From Hibiscus mutabilis (Eukaryota; Streptophyta; Magnoliopsida; Malvales; Malvaceae), in assembly GCA_019671005.1 (NCBI GenBank), contig CM033745.1:40159834-40223833 (forward strand): a DNA stretch of 64,000 bases, given 5' to 3'. Position 1 is the first letter of the stretch, and every line of letters starts with the position of its first letter. The notes under the pieces are model-generated. The model was given only the letters and a program-made list of their open reading frames with translations, made no database searches and was not told the DNA's origin. Below, piece after piece: positions 9,630 to 19,561 of the stretch. A program made the translations under genes and the position numbers.

Positions 9630-11148
9630 TATTGCGTGTGATAAGTGCTACGCAAATATGCAAGTATACACGTCGCAAGTAATAAAGTGATATGAGTATC
9701 GAGTATCGTCTCCACAGGGATTGGTTTGGGCCACTTTGCTTAAGTTACTGCACTGTGAAAAGTAAAAAAATAATTAAAGGATTATGGGAGTTTAACTAAT
9801 AACTAAACTAGAAAGCAATAAAGTAAAAGAAAATATGAGAGAAAAAGAGAGAGATAGGCCAGGTTATCGTGAGTTGAGGTGTGATAGCCGATTGGATCGT
9901 TTTGGTAAAAGAGTGCACGGGCAACTCAGTTGCCGTGGCAACTTGCACAACAGGGTTGCCTTGGCAACTAATCGATGGTTGCCTGGGCAACTAGTTGGGA
10001 AACTACTTGGGCGTCTGGGCAGCAACTTCAAGGTTAGGCAGAGGGTTCTTCAATGGTTTCTTCTCATCCCTAAGTCGAAACTCTAGCTACTTGTGCATGC
10101 CTTGATAATACATCCCTGCGTGAATCAAGGGTGAACAACAACCAATCTTGCGCTCCTCTTAGCCGTTGAAATCCTTAACTTATTCCTAAGCCGGATTAAT
10201 CTTCACCATCAATAGATTGAATAAAGACCATACTCATTCGTTTCTTGAATCTAACTCTCCCGATATTAGATAAATAGATGAAGTTACGAGATCCTCTCCC
10301 AATTCACTCGCAAACAAGAATAAAAGCCAAGAATGAGTAAACCTTGAATAGAAAAGTGCAAACTCTTATTACCTAAACAAAATCCAATTGTTTCTCACAA
10401 CATCAAAACACAACAACCCCAACCAATCAAGTTAGTTCATGGTTGGGTTCAAAAGATATACAAAGAATAATCCCCAAACCATGAATCTAATGGAAGCAAA
10501 GAAGAAGAAGAAGTCGAAATTTCCCCTAATGCTCTCTATCGAAATTTCTCTATTTTTCTCCATATGGATTGTCGAAATCTCCTTGCTATTTATAGTGCTA
10601 GGCCAAAGTCCTTCTTTGAGGAGGAGTTTAAGTTGGAATTAAATTATCTTTAAAGAATATAATTCTTTATTATAATTGTATTCCTACTAGAACTTCTCCT
10701 ATCTTCTTGGAATTTAATTCTTCTTTAATCTCTGCATGGCAATCAAATTCCTTTGGGTTTGGGCTTTGCTCCACGTCATCTTGGGCTTGTCTAGTCATTA
10801 ATTTCGACATCCCTATTGCATCTTCTCTTTGTCGACAATTGCCATGGCAACTGGCTCGGCGTCTCCTTCATGCATTGCCCTGGCAACTAGCTCGGCATAT
10901 CCTTCATGCATTGACCTGGCAACTAGCTCGGCATTGCTTTGGCAAGTGATCCTGCACATACACACACAAAAACACACCAAAGCAGCATCTTTTTCCACAA
11001 AAATCACCAAGTTATGTAATCAAGCTCAACGGTGGAAAGAAACATGAATTAATGCATGAATAACTAATTATGCAACTAATATGAGCTTAAGTCTAACAAT
11101 AATATGAGTAAAAAGGGTAATAAAAATAGTACTTTTGAACACTTATCA
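9630..11148 (-). repeat. LARD-1 5' LTR
   Basis: A 1519 bp LTR. On the minus strand it runs from TGATAAGTGTTC (11148) to the end near GCACTTATCACACGCAATA (9630), where the family ends in GCGCAACA (compare 19549-19556). TATA box at 10595-10586. It contains several TTGCC-NN-GGCAA palindromes. Confidence 0.92.
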
Positions 11149-11552
11149 GTTAACATGATCATGTTTAGTGAATTTAGGCATGACATTAGTATATGTATCA
11201 AACTAAAGAACATTGAAATGAAATGGAAGTATGTTGCACACTTAGGCCAATCGAATTGATAGTGGTATAAGATGAAGTTATTGAATTGTTAAAGTAGTAA
11301 CCTATAATGTAAGCATGAAAGTAAAATTATTAATGGTCTATTTGAATGCCTTCTAATGACTTGAAATCAAAATATGGGATTGCTTTCATGTTAAGTTAAG
11401 TATACTTGGTTGCTTGCTAGTTAAGTAACTCATCTAATAGGGATGAGTTAATCAATCCTTGCCTTTTTCTTGTATGGTATTGCCTTGTTCTTGCTTGGTA
11501 ACACTCCCGAGCCGGTTTGCTACTAACCCAGGGTAGGGGGTGTTACATTGAA

Positions 11553-12405
11553 TCCATTAACAAGAGAAAAAATTTCTTGTCCACTAAATTTGAGATGACA
11601 TATTTGGGAGAGTTAATGTGATCTTATGCTTTAAAGTTACCAAATTTGAAAAGGGGTTTTCTTTGGATCAAACACACTATATTGAGAAGGTGTTAAAGAA
11701 ATTTGACAATTTTGATGTCATCCCTATTAGAACTCCTTATGATTCTAGTATATGACTTCTTAAAAATAAAGTAGTGTTTCCTAACTAGAGTATGCCAAAA
11801 TTATCGTGAGCCTTATGTTCTTAATGAACTATACTCAGCCTGATATTGCCCATGTTGTGAGTAGGTTGAGTAGATATACTCATAATCCTAGTGGTGAACA
11901 CTAGATTGCTCTTAGACGCTTACTTAAGTATCTTAAGGGTACTATGGATTGGAAACTGGAGTTTGTTGGCTAGCCTTCGGTCTTAGAAGGATATTGTGAC
12001 GCCAACTAGGTTACCGATAATGATGAAGTAAGCTCTACGAGTGGGTATGTCTTTCCCTTAGATGGCACGATCTCGTGGAATTCTGCTAAACAGACTTGTT
12101 TTGCTCGTTCTACCATGGAGTCAGAGTTTATTGCTTTTCACTTAGCTGGGCAAGAAGCTGAGTGGCTCAGAAATTTGTTGGCAGAAATACCTATGTGGGG
12201 GAAAATGACTCATCCGGTATCCTTATTGTATGATTCACAAGTTGCGATATGTGTGACTCAAAACCAAGCTTGCAACGGTAAGAAGAGATATATTCGCATA
12301 AGACATAAATCAGAAAGACATTTAATAAGGAATGGAGTACTCTCATTAGAGTATGTGAAGTCTAAAAGGAACCTTGATGATCTGCTTACCAAAGGATTAA
12401 GTTAG
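11553..12405 (+). pseudogene. copia-I reverse transcriptase end and RNase H
   Basis: Resumes copia-I after LTR-A. Near 11550-11615 it reads KFLSTKFEM.YLGE-like, then IIGSLMFLMNYTQPDIAHVVSRLSRYT near 11800-11880 and LLKYLKGTMDWKLEF near 11920-11965. The RNase H keeps its acidic residues: Asp in YCDANWVTDNDE (about 11992), Glu in MESEFIAFHLAGQEAEWL (12115-12168), Asp in YDSQVAI (about 12230). It ends DLLTKGLS, the normal copia C-terminus. Frameshifts and stops before 12000 make it nonfunctional; from about 12015 the frame is open to the stop codon at 12403. Confidence 0.88.
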
Positions 12406-12589
12406 AAATTGGTTCTGGATTCGTCGAGGGGGATGGGCCTAAAGCCTATTGGTTGAGGAATTCATGGTGGATACCCAACTTAGTTATCTAAGTTCCATGT
12501 AGTCAAACGAAGTCATGGAAAGACTCATAGTGTACGTTTCACTTACCTATCCCTATGACGAATAATGTACATGCACATGATGAGCTTAA
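12406..12589 (+). other. copia-I region after RNase H
   Basis: Noncoding sequence following the polyprotein stop, reading GGGGATGGGCCTAAAGCC early on, as in related copia elements where the frame runs slightly further. I see no separate feature before the structured array begins near 12590. Confidence 0.5.
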
Positions 12590-13047
12590 TTGCTCTTAAT
12601 AAATTCATAGCCTAGGCTTTGGGTGGTCTTAGCGAGAAAGACTTTATGAATTTACTGTTTTTTGGTTGAATATCTATTCTTAATAAGTTCAAAACCTAGT
12701 GTTAAGTGGGTAGTCCTAATCGCGAAGGACTAGGTGAACTTATCACTAGAGAGGTTGAGTTTTCTTAAAACTTTTAATGAATTCAAACCCCAAGAGTTTG
12801 GGTGTTCCTAGTGAGAAGGACATATTGAATTCACCGATTATGAGGTTGAATATTTATTCTTAATCATTTCTTATCCAAAAGTATGGGTGGTTCATTTACG
12901 ATGAACTTGAAGAAATTCACCTTATTTATTGTGAGGTTGAGCTGTTGGATAAAGCTCTTAATTATTTCATAGCCCGGTTCGGGTGGTTTATGTTGAGATA
13001 AACCTGATGAAATAATCTACATAAGTGAGAAGGATTAGCCACCTTCT
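12590..13047 (+). repeat. copia-I 3' region: five tandem units with covarying outer stem and inner hairpins
   Basis: Five units of about 85-98 bp, each opening with CTTAAT and separated by GAGGTTGA-type spacers. Outer stems: TAAATTCATA 12600-12609 with 12645-12654; TAAGTTCA 12684-12691 with 12735-12742; TGAATTCAA 12778-12786 with 12825-12833; ATTTCTT 12866-12872 with 12910-12916; ATTATTTCAT 12961-12970 with 13007-13016. Inner hairpins: GTCTT/AAGAC, TAGTCCT/AGGACTA (12711-12732), TCCT/AGGA, GTTCAT/ATGAAC (12890-12906), GGTTTAT/ATAAACC (12985-13004). A third short helix (CCCAA/TTGGG in unit 3, CCCG/CGGG in unit 5) completes a three-way junction in most units. Every stem has a different sequence yet pairs within its own unit. 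A further hairpin AGAAGG/CCTTCT lies at 13028-13047. Confidence 0.85.
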
Positions 13048-13361
13048 ATGAAAAACGCTGGGTCATTTTTCTAGTACACTTACTAAAATCCTGAGGAAAA
13101 AGGGCTATACATATATACACATCTGTATATACTCTTTATAGACTCATCTAGGACTTCGGTGGATGAAGAGGTTAGTTATGTGTTATGAATTCACCTTAAT
13201 CTTAGAAATTTCAAGATTAGTTCACTTATCTAAGAGAAGAATTACTCATCATCACTATGTACTAGTTCTAGATACGTTCACTAGTGCTTAAGCAACTAAT
13301 TTCCCAATTGCTCTTCTCTTGTTTTATTTAAAATTTTCTCTTTTAAAGGATTTTTTTCGAA

Positions 13362-13373
13362 TTTGTGGGAGAA
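13362..13373 (+). promoter_or_regulatory. copia-I polypurine tract
   Basis: TTTGTGGGAGAA immediately precedes the LTR start TGTTGG at 13374, as expected for the plus-strand primer. Confidence 0.8.
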
Positions 13374-14155
13374 TGTTGGTTATATCCCACATTGGGAGGG
13401 TAAATCCCTTGGGAAGGGTATTTAAGGAGTCTTCCCTTCCCTCCCTTGTTTAATGTGGTTAAACAACTCTCTCGCACACGCGCACTATCGCTGTCGTCCG
13501 GCCAGCTCAGTTCATGACTATGGTTATGGAAATGCGTGTCTTTGACACGTCCGCGCGTGTTCTATCTGTTTGGAAAAATCTGGAATAATATATTTAGAAT
13601 TGTTTTCTAAAAATTTGAAATGAGAATTATTGAACCCATTTATAGGCAAATTATTAAAACTAAAACATTTTAATCAGCTGTAATTTACCTATTAATTAGA
13701 ATAAAATTGGAATTAATTTGCTGATTAATTATTGATTCTTATCACCTAATTAACGAGTGGCTTAATTTCAACAGTTTGACCAGCCGTTAAATTCGGTGTG
13801 TTTAAGACTGATTCAATTTTCTATTTTTAACCCTTGTGTAAAGCCTATAAATAGATAGGGTTTTTCATAATTCAATAGCATCTTCAATTTTCTGTTTTTA
13901 GAGTTCTCTTTTATTTTTTCTATGAGAAGAGCAATTCCACCATTGTCCACTCCGATCTTCGGGTGTACGGTTATTCGGAGCTACCATGTTAACCTCAGGG
14001 GACGACCGCCTACAGTAGCAATTATACACATCGAGGTGAAATCGTTTTTAAGGCAATGGTTTATACCACAACACAGTTTCTTTATCTGCCTTTTATATTG
14101 TTTATTAATATCCAGTCAGTGCTAACAGTTTGATCTTGCAATTATTTTACCAACA
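13374..14155 (+). repeat. copia-I 3' LTR
   Basis: A 782 bp LTR bounded by TGTTGG and CCAACA. The start (TATATCCCACATTGGGAGG) is typical of copia LTRs in eudicots. A TATA box sits at 13846-13854. The 5' partner is outside the window, so its age cannot be estimated here. The short ORF at 13922-14125 inside it is not a gene. Confidence 0.88.
13846..13854 (+). promoter_or_regulatory. TATA box of copia-I LTR
   Basis: TATAAATAG in the context AAGCCTATAAATAGATAGGG, about 475 bases into the LTR and followed by the expected R region. Confidence 0.75.
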
Positions 14156-14480
14156 ATCTTTCTCGGTTCTCATAAATAGAGAAATATTTCCTTAATAATC
14201 ATCAGGCATTCATTTTAGAGATTAATCTTTAAATTAGATTTGAATTTTTATCTTGCAAAGAGAACATAAAATCAACAAGGTACAAATTTTGGGCGTCATG
14301 GGTGCTAATCTTTCTCCACGCGTAAATGACTATGAACCCAAACTTGTTTTTTTATGGTTACTCTTCGATGTCCGGTCTATCTAAACCAAGTGACAGGTGG
14401 TGACTTTATTTTTACCTATTTTTTAAAAATTCAAAATTAGGTTTTCCAATCCAAACCGATTTTTTTGTTATTATTCATAT
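14156..14480 (+). mobile_element. Remnant of a Tat-type LTR 3' end
   Basis: Resembles the end of the Tat LTR at about 41870-42060. Both read a GGTAC(C/A)AAT TTTTGGGC...GGGTGCTAA stretch, then CCC(C/A)(A/C)GCGTAA.TGACT...GAACCCA, then GGTGGCGACT (here GGTGGTGACT near 14395). It lacks the terminal GGGTTGCGACA. It is probably what copia-I inserted into, since it lies directly outside the copia LTR. Confidence 0.5.
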
Positions 14481-14499
14481 GAATAAGATTTTTTATCAA

Positions 14500-15877
14500 A
14501 GCATATGATTTCATTGAGGTAAAAATCATACAAGATAAATATTTTCATATGCCTCGTTAAAATCCCCTTAAAACTAGTCAGAGAAAAAAAGTACACATGA
14601 AAATAAGCTTATGAAAATATTATCAAATATCCATTAAACAAAATAGGAAAACAAGCAAAACGAACTAAAAAACCATCATCCGACATCAAGATCCATATCC
14701 GCTATCATCAAATTCAGCAGCTCAACCAACATTCTGTGAAAAACACGACTCTCCAACGAGCCATCACGCAACATTTTCGCCAAATAATCCACTACTTTAT
14801 TGGCTTCCCAGAAAATATGCACAAATTGCACATCCCAGTCGCGTCTTGCCTCAACAAAAATCTTCTGCACTAAGGTACACCCACTGCCCTTGCCTACAAC
14901 AATTTCACAACCTCCATATTGTTCACCTCCACCCTGACTCATCGGACACTAATTTGCCATGCATACCTTAATCCCTAATAGACTCCCCACAGTTCAGCAT
15001 CAAACGTTGGGAACGACCGTATAGATTTTGCAAAGCCAAAAATCCAATCACCAGCACCATTCCTTATTACTCCACCACAAGAGGCAAAACTAGTCAACTG
15101 GTCGCAAGCCCCATCCACGTTCAGTGTATACCAACCAGACGTAGGTGGCCTTCAACGAGCCCCACTACGGTCACTCCTAGCATGCCCCTCACTCAACCGA
15201 GAATGCAATTAAGCAGCTTGAGTTACTTCCGTATTGAGCTTTCGACACTGCTTTAACACTGTCTCATGAGCAACCCAGTAAGATCGAAAACCAATTGATT
15301 TCGATTCAACCATAGAACCCATATCACAATTCCAAACAAAATATGCCAATAATAACCATTCATAGCAAAATAAGTAGGTTGCAACAGATTCACCTTCAAC
15401 CATTCCCTAAAATCGAGAGTGCAAAATTTCGTCCACCGTTCCTACTTAACCAATACCAACCAGACAACATTTGCGGTATTACACCATCTAAAAATAAGGT
15501 CCATCGATTCTATGGGAGCACCACATATTCCACAACTCAGATCAGTAGCCATGTGATGGCGAACTCTTTCATTGTTCGTTAAAATCTTCCCATGAGCAAC
15601 TAACCACCGAAACACATGTACACGTTGTGATCCTTGGTATTTTGAAATAGTTGAACAAAGAGGATTGGTCGATCCTGGAATTTGCCTTATTCTACATTCG
15701 TAGGCGAACCGAACATTAAAGGCTTTGTTTTCACACCATTACCATCCCAGGTTATCTTCACACATCAGATTAAAAGGGTAGCATAATCGCCGCTATTTTA
15801 AGAATAATAGGAGGTGGCAGTAACCCTGCAAAATCAGACCACTTCCAATCCCTCATCTGATCAACCATTTCACCAAG
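14500..15877 (-). pseudogene. LINE 3' part: RNase H-like (RVT_3) domain and zinc-binding linker
   Basis: Minus-strand non-LTR retrotransposon. At about 15152-14690 it reads GWYTLNVDGA, then SCGGVIRNGAGDWI, FDAELWGVY and finally VQFVHIFWEANKVVDYLAK. This is the plant LINE RNase H-like domain with Asp (NVDGA) and Glu (AELWG). Between 15877 and 15200, in broken frames, is the zf-RVT-type region (SPSHGY, CSICGAPIE-like pieces). Stops and frame changes are frequent. The 3' untranslated tail probably reaches about 14500. LARD-2 interrupts it after CTGAA (15878-15882). Confidence 0.75.
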
Positions 15878-15941
15878 CTGAATGTTAAGTGTTCAAAAGT
15901 ACTATTTTTATTACCCTTTTTACTCATATTATTGTTAGACT

Positions 15942-16462
15942 ACCCAACACATGATGAGCCTGAGCAACAAATTGCCTCTACAATGATTGAGGAGCCTGAA
16001 TAGAGCAATGCCGCGACAACACTCAGTGAAGCTGAGAACAATAATACTACAGTAAATTCTAAGGAACCTGATGCCCAGAAGGTTTCAACGTTGATGTTGA
16101 AGCAGGAATCTATAGATTGCTCTCATCTATAGTTGCCACGGTAATTGCACGACCACATGCAAGATCAACGAGATGACAATACTTTGCCAATGGAATATGA
16201 GCAGGTGATGGTTGAACCTTTTGAATTCTTTAAAAACTCACCTCCTCCATTGCATGTATTCTTTGAGGAACCGACGCTGGTAGATTTGAAGCCATCACTG
16301 ATGGAGATGTTTGAGAAGCCTAAAGAAAACGGTGTTGGACTCATGAAGCTTTTCATAAAACTAGTTTTTCCCTTGACTTATAGCGAATTTTGGCAACTAA
16401 TTGCCATGGAAATTGGCTTGAGCAGCAATTGCCAGGACAGCGAAAGCTACATCCAACCATGA
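15942..16462 (+). pseudogene. LARD-2 gag tail and acidic linker
   Basis: 15942-16085 corresponds to the last 45 or so codons of the LARD-1 gag ORF (THDE, MIEEPEQSNAATTLSEAE with one stop, then SEEPDA changed to SKEPDA). The frame at 16145-16462 repeats the EYEQ...EPFEFF and FEEPTLVDLKPS linker, then runs on through a segment with NWLSSNCQDSE-like ends. It is a decayed copy of the ancestral polyprotein joint before reverse transcriptase. Confidence 0.6.
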
Positions 16463-16469
16463 TTGAGCC

Positions 16470-16700
16470 CGACGAGAATGAGGTAATTAAATGATTGGAT
16501 GTTGATATAATTTTTCCTAATAATAAATTCATGCCTTCAGGAATAGTAGCAAGGTGGAAGATGTGCGTAGACTACAAGGGAACACGAAAGAAAGACACCT
16601 CCACCATGGTAACACAAAAAGGGAGTAGTGGCAAGCACATTGGCCAAACTCTTTTTGGGCAATATTGTCACCCGATGAAGGGTGCAGATGGACTATAAGA
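16470..16700 (+). pseudogene. LARD-2 reverse transcriptase shard
   Basis: Reads NEVIKWLDVDIIFPNNKFMPSG then VARWKMCVDYKGTRKKDTS. The first part matches gypsy RT (WLDAGIIYPISDS.WVSP), the second jumps to WRMCIDYRKLN..TRKDHFPLP. About 40 residues between them are deleted in this family, and nothing of the palm with YVDD remains. It cannot be active. The stretch 16701-17290 after it is AT-rich and degenerate, with a TGDAQAT...ANMDQIKAM segment near 17050-17140 shared with LARD-1. Confidence 0.7.
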
Positions 16701-17292
16701 AGTATCGGAAACGACCCTCCTCAAGTTTTCTCAGATATGCAGTAACATTAGAAGATGCATGAAAAATGCTCTTTCTAAGAATATTTAATTTTTGTTTTTA
16801 ATTTTTTGGAACTTTATTTTATTTTCGGTTATTTTTTTCTTTATTTATTTTTGGAATTTTTAGGAGATATTTTATTTTATTTATCTTCATTATCTTTAGT
16901 TTTTAGGTTTTCTTTGTTTTCTTTTCTTTTCCACAACAAGACTCACAACCACCATGCTAAGGAAATTCCTTGCCGACTACTTGCCACGGTAACCACAATA
17001 GAGGATGCCCCGACAACTACCTTAGCAGTTGCCACGACAATAGAAACTGGCGATGCCCAGGCAACAATAATGGCTTTAGCAACTACTGATGCCCAAGCAA
17101 GTGAACCTGCCTCAGCAAACATGGATCAAATCAAAGCAATGATATTCACGTGGTACCAGCCATAAACATTCAACCACCGACCGGAATATGAACCAAGCAA
17201 ATGGCATGAAGGAAACTTATCACTCGAGGTGACGACCTCTCCGACTAACTCATTTCATTTAGTTTCTTTTAAATTTTGTTTCACTTTTACAT

Positions 17293-17331
17293 GCATTGAG
17301 GACAATGCTTCTCTTCAGTTTGGGGGGTGTT
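17293..17331 (+). promoter_or_regulatory. LARD-2 internal hairpin plus polypurine tract
   Basis: GCATTGAGGACAATGC (17293-17308) is a perfect hairpin around GAGG, then CAGTTTGGGGGGTGTTGG. Same module as 7460-7501 in LARD-1. Confidence 0.65.
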
Positions 17332-17642
17332 GGTTTCTAGTTAGTTTCATGTTTAGTTGAATTCATCTTTAGCAATCACATATAGGTTGCATATGTTACT
17401 TGCCATGTCTTTAATTGAATTTAATTGCTTAAGACTTGTTGAATATCCAAAGATGAATTTTTTCCACTGCACTTAATTGAAAGAACCTTTAATTTTACGA
17501 TTGCATGAAAAGAACTTAGAATTTTACTATGACAGTGATTTTTTTACACGGTTGTGGCTTGTTGATTGAAAGAAACTTAGTGAACTTAGGTTGCTTAAAA
17601 TTTGGGTAAATTTAAAATTGAAAATTAAAAGTTAAATTCTTG

Positions 17643-17718
17643 CTAGAGGTGCCTGAAACTGGCTCTAGTAGTTAATGCACATTAAAAAATCGCTAGAGGT
17701 GCCCGAAATTGGCTCTAG
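17643..17718 (+). repeat. Two CTAGAG...CTCTAG hairpins, LARD-2
   Basis: Copies at 17643-17668 and 17693-17718 with intact 6 bp arms. LARD-1 and LARD-3 have four copies each, so copy number varies within the family. Confidence 0.88.
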
Positions 17719-17968
17719 TGAAAATAAAAAAATGCCCCGGTAATTAAATTGATAAAAGCCTATTGTTCATATAGAATCTTGAAAATCAACTTGTACACAA
17801 CTACAAACACACAATGTCACAAACATTATAGTTTGATTCTGGGTAATTTTTGTGCTATCTAAAAAATTAAAAGGTGATCATACTTTGTGCCATGGTTCTG
17901 AGGTTTGAATTCAAGTTTGAAGCATGTCTTTGATGAATAAAGTCTTGGCAGGTAATTTTTAGTTTTGC

Positions 17969-18006
17969 ATTGCTTGAGGACAAGCAATAGTTCGAGTTTA
18001 GGGGTG
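17969..18006 (+). promoter_or_regulatory. LARD-2 terminal hairpin and polypurine tract
   Basis: ATTGCTTGAGGACAAGCAAT (17969-17988) then AGTTCGAGTTTAGGGGTG directly before the 3' LTR start at 18007. Confidence 0.8.
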
Positions 18007-19556
18007 TGTTAAGTGTTCAAAAGTACTATTTTATTACCCTTTTTACTCATATTATTGTTAGACTTAGGCTCATATTAGTTGCATAATTAGTCATTCATGC
18101 ATTAATTCATGTTTCTTTCCACCGTTGAGCTTGATTACATAACTTGGTGATTTTTGTGGAAAAAGATACTGCTTTGGTGTGTTTTTATGTGTGCAGAATC
18201 AGTTACCAAAGCAAGGCTGGAACCAGTTGCCAGGGCAATACAAGAAGAAGATGCCAACGCAGTTGCCAGGGCAGTGCATGTAGGTTATGCCGAGCTAGTT
18301 GTCAGGGTAATTGTCACTAAGGGATAAGATGATATGGCAGTCGAAATTGATGACAAGATAAGCCCAAGATGACGTGGAGCAAAGTTAAATCCCAAAGGAG
18401 TTTGATTTCCATGAAAAGGTCAAAGAGAAATTAAATCCCAAAAATATAGGGGAAGATCTAGAAGGAATTTAAATCTAATAAAGAATTATATTCTTTTAAA
18501 GTATTTAATTCCAACTTAACTTCCTCCTCAAGAAGGACTTTGACCTAGCCATCTCCTATTTAAAGGAAACCAAGCCGTCAAACTCAGAGGGAGAGCAAGG
18601 GGGGAGAGAGTTTGATTGAAAGAAAGCTTGGAGGGAATTTGATTGAGAGAGAGTTTGACTAGGGGCTGATCATTTTCTTCTTTTTCTTCTTCTTCTTCCT
18701 TGCTTCTATTAGATTCATGGTTTGGGGATTATTCTTTGTATATCTTTTGAACCCAACCATGAACTAACTTGATTGGTTGGGGTTGTTGTGAGAAACAATT
18801 GGATTTTGTTTAGGTAATAAGAGTTTGCACTTTCAATTCAAGGTTTACTCATTCTTGGTTTTTATTCTTGTTTGCAAGTGAATTGGGAGAGGATCTCGTA
18901 ATTCTATCTATTTATCTAATATCGGGAGAGTTAGATTCAAGAAACGAAGAAGTATGGTCTTTATTCAATCTATCGATCGTGAAGATTAATCCGAATTAGG
19001 AATAAGTTAAGGATTTCAATGGCTAAGAGGAGCGCAAGATTGGTTGTTGTTCACCCTTGATTCACGCAAGGATGCATTGTCAAGGCATGCACAATTAGCT
19101 AGAGTTTTGACTTAGGGATAAGAAGAAACCATTGAAGAACGCTCTGCCAAACCTTGAAGTTGCTGCCCAGTCACCGAAGCAGTTTCCCAGCCAGTTGCCC
19201 AAGCAACCGTTCGATTAGTTTCCAAGGCAACCCAACTGCGCAAGTTACCACGGCAACCAAGTTGCCATTGCACTCTTTTACCAAGACAATCCAATCGGCT
19301 ATCACACCTCAACTCACAATAACCTGGCCTATTCCCTCTCTTTTGATTTCATCTATTCTTTTAGTTTATTGCTCTTAGTTTACTCATTAGTTATAATTCC
19401 TACAATCACCTACTTGTGTTTTTCTTTTCCAACGCAGTAACTTAAGCAAAGTGGCCCAAACCAATCCCTGTGGAGACGATACTCGATACTCAGATCACTT
19501 TATTACTTGCGATGTGTACACTTGCACCATTTTCATAGCATTCAATACGCGCAACA
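18007..19556 (+). repeat. LARD-2 3' LTR
   Basis: A 1550 bp LTR, TGTTAAGTGTTC to GCGCAACA, homologous throughout to the inverted LARD-1 LTRs but visibly more diverged and with a different middle (18560-18670, GAGAGAG-rich). The TATA-like box is degraded (CTATTTAAAGG near 18557). The short reading frames in it are not genes. Confidence 0.88.
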
Positions 19557-19561
19557 CTGAA

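Larger units (their letters stand above)
5210..11148 (-). mobile_element. LARD-1: non-autonomous gag-only gypsy derivative
   Basis: A two-LTR element on the minus strand. The 5' LTR is 9630-11148, the tRNA-Asp-type primer site 9606-9623, the internal region 6691-9629, and the 3' LTR 5210-6690. The internal region of about 2.9 kb holds one gag-like ORF (8728-9510), a shard of reverse transcriptase (about 8105-8330), and no protease or integrase. It therefore must depend on a partner, probably an Athila/Tat-type gypsy element like the one at 56683-61929, whose LTR start and primer site it resembles. By eye there are about 16 differences over 1481 aligned LTR bases, about 1.1%. At a commonly used plant rate of 1.3e-8 per site per year that is roughly 0.4 million years. 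Two relatives lie at 15883-19556 and 61930-64000. Confidence 0.9.
1972..11547 (+). mobile_element. Solo LTR-A, chromovirus-type (TGTAATACACC...GGGGTGTTACA), interrupted by LARD-1
   Basis: Starts TGTAATACACC and ends GGGGTGTTACA, with the exact 5 bp duplication TTGAA at 1967-1971 and 11548-11552, so an LTR-retrotransposon end inserted into copia-I. About 3.55 kb remains once LARD-1 and its 84 bp junction repeat are removed. No coding sequence is seen and no second LTR or internal region, so I read it as a solo LTR left by LTR-LTR recombination. Its 3' end, with a CCGGTT...ACTAACCCAG-like stretch before GGGGTGTTACA, matches LTR-C (57116-60082) and, inverted, LTR-D (27688-32577). A GGAC-TATG-GTCC hairpin at 4103-4114 is shared with LTR-C. 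Assignment to Tekay/Del chromoviruses is by similarity of ends to LTR-B2. Confidence 0.75.
15883..19556 (+). mobile_element. LARD-2: plus-strand copy with collapsed 5' end
   Basis: Same family as LARD-1, opposite orientation. It starts TGTTAAGTGTTC and ends GCGCAACA, flanked by exact 5 bp duplications CTGAA (15878-15882 and 19557-19561), which fixes the family's true termini. Its 5' LTR is only 59 bases (15883-15941). Then AGACT (15937-15941) joins straight to the end of gag, so about 1.5 kb of LTR, the primer site and most of gag are gone. The 3' LTR is full length (18007-19556). It inserted into the LINE. Confidence 0.9.

Noticed and set aside
12985..13016. Possible hammerhead ribozyme core (CTGATGA at 13004-13010, then AAATAAT)
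   Set aside because: The other four units lack CTGATGA, no correctly placed GAAA and cleavage triplet could be found, and those bases are used in the outer stem.
13922..14125. 67-codon frame inside the copia-I LTR
   Set aside because: It is within the R/U5 part of the LTR and has no counterpart in related elements that I recall.
16806..17165. 119-codon frame with hydrophobic start, like a secreted protein
   Set aside because: The hydrophobic part is T-rich noncoding DNA; the rest is the decayed TGDAQ...ANMDQIKAM segment of the LARD.
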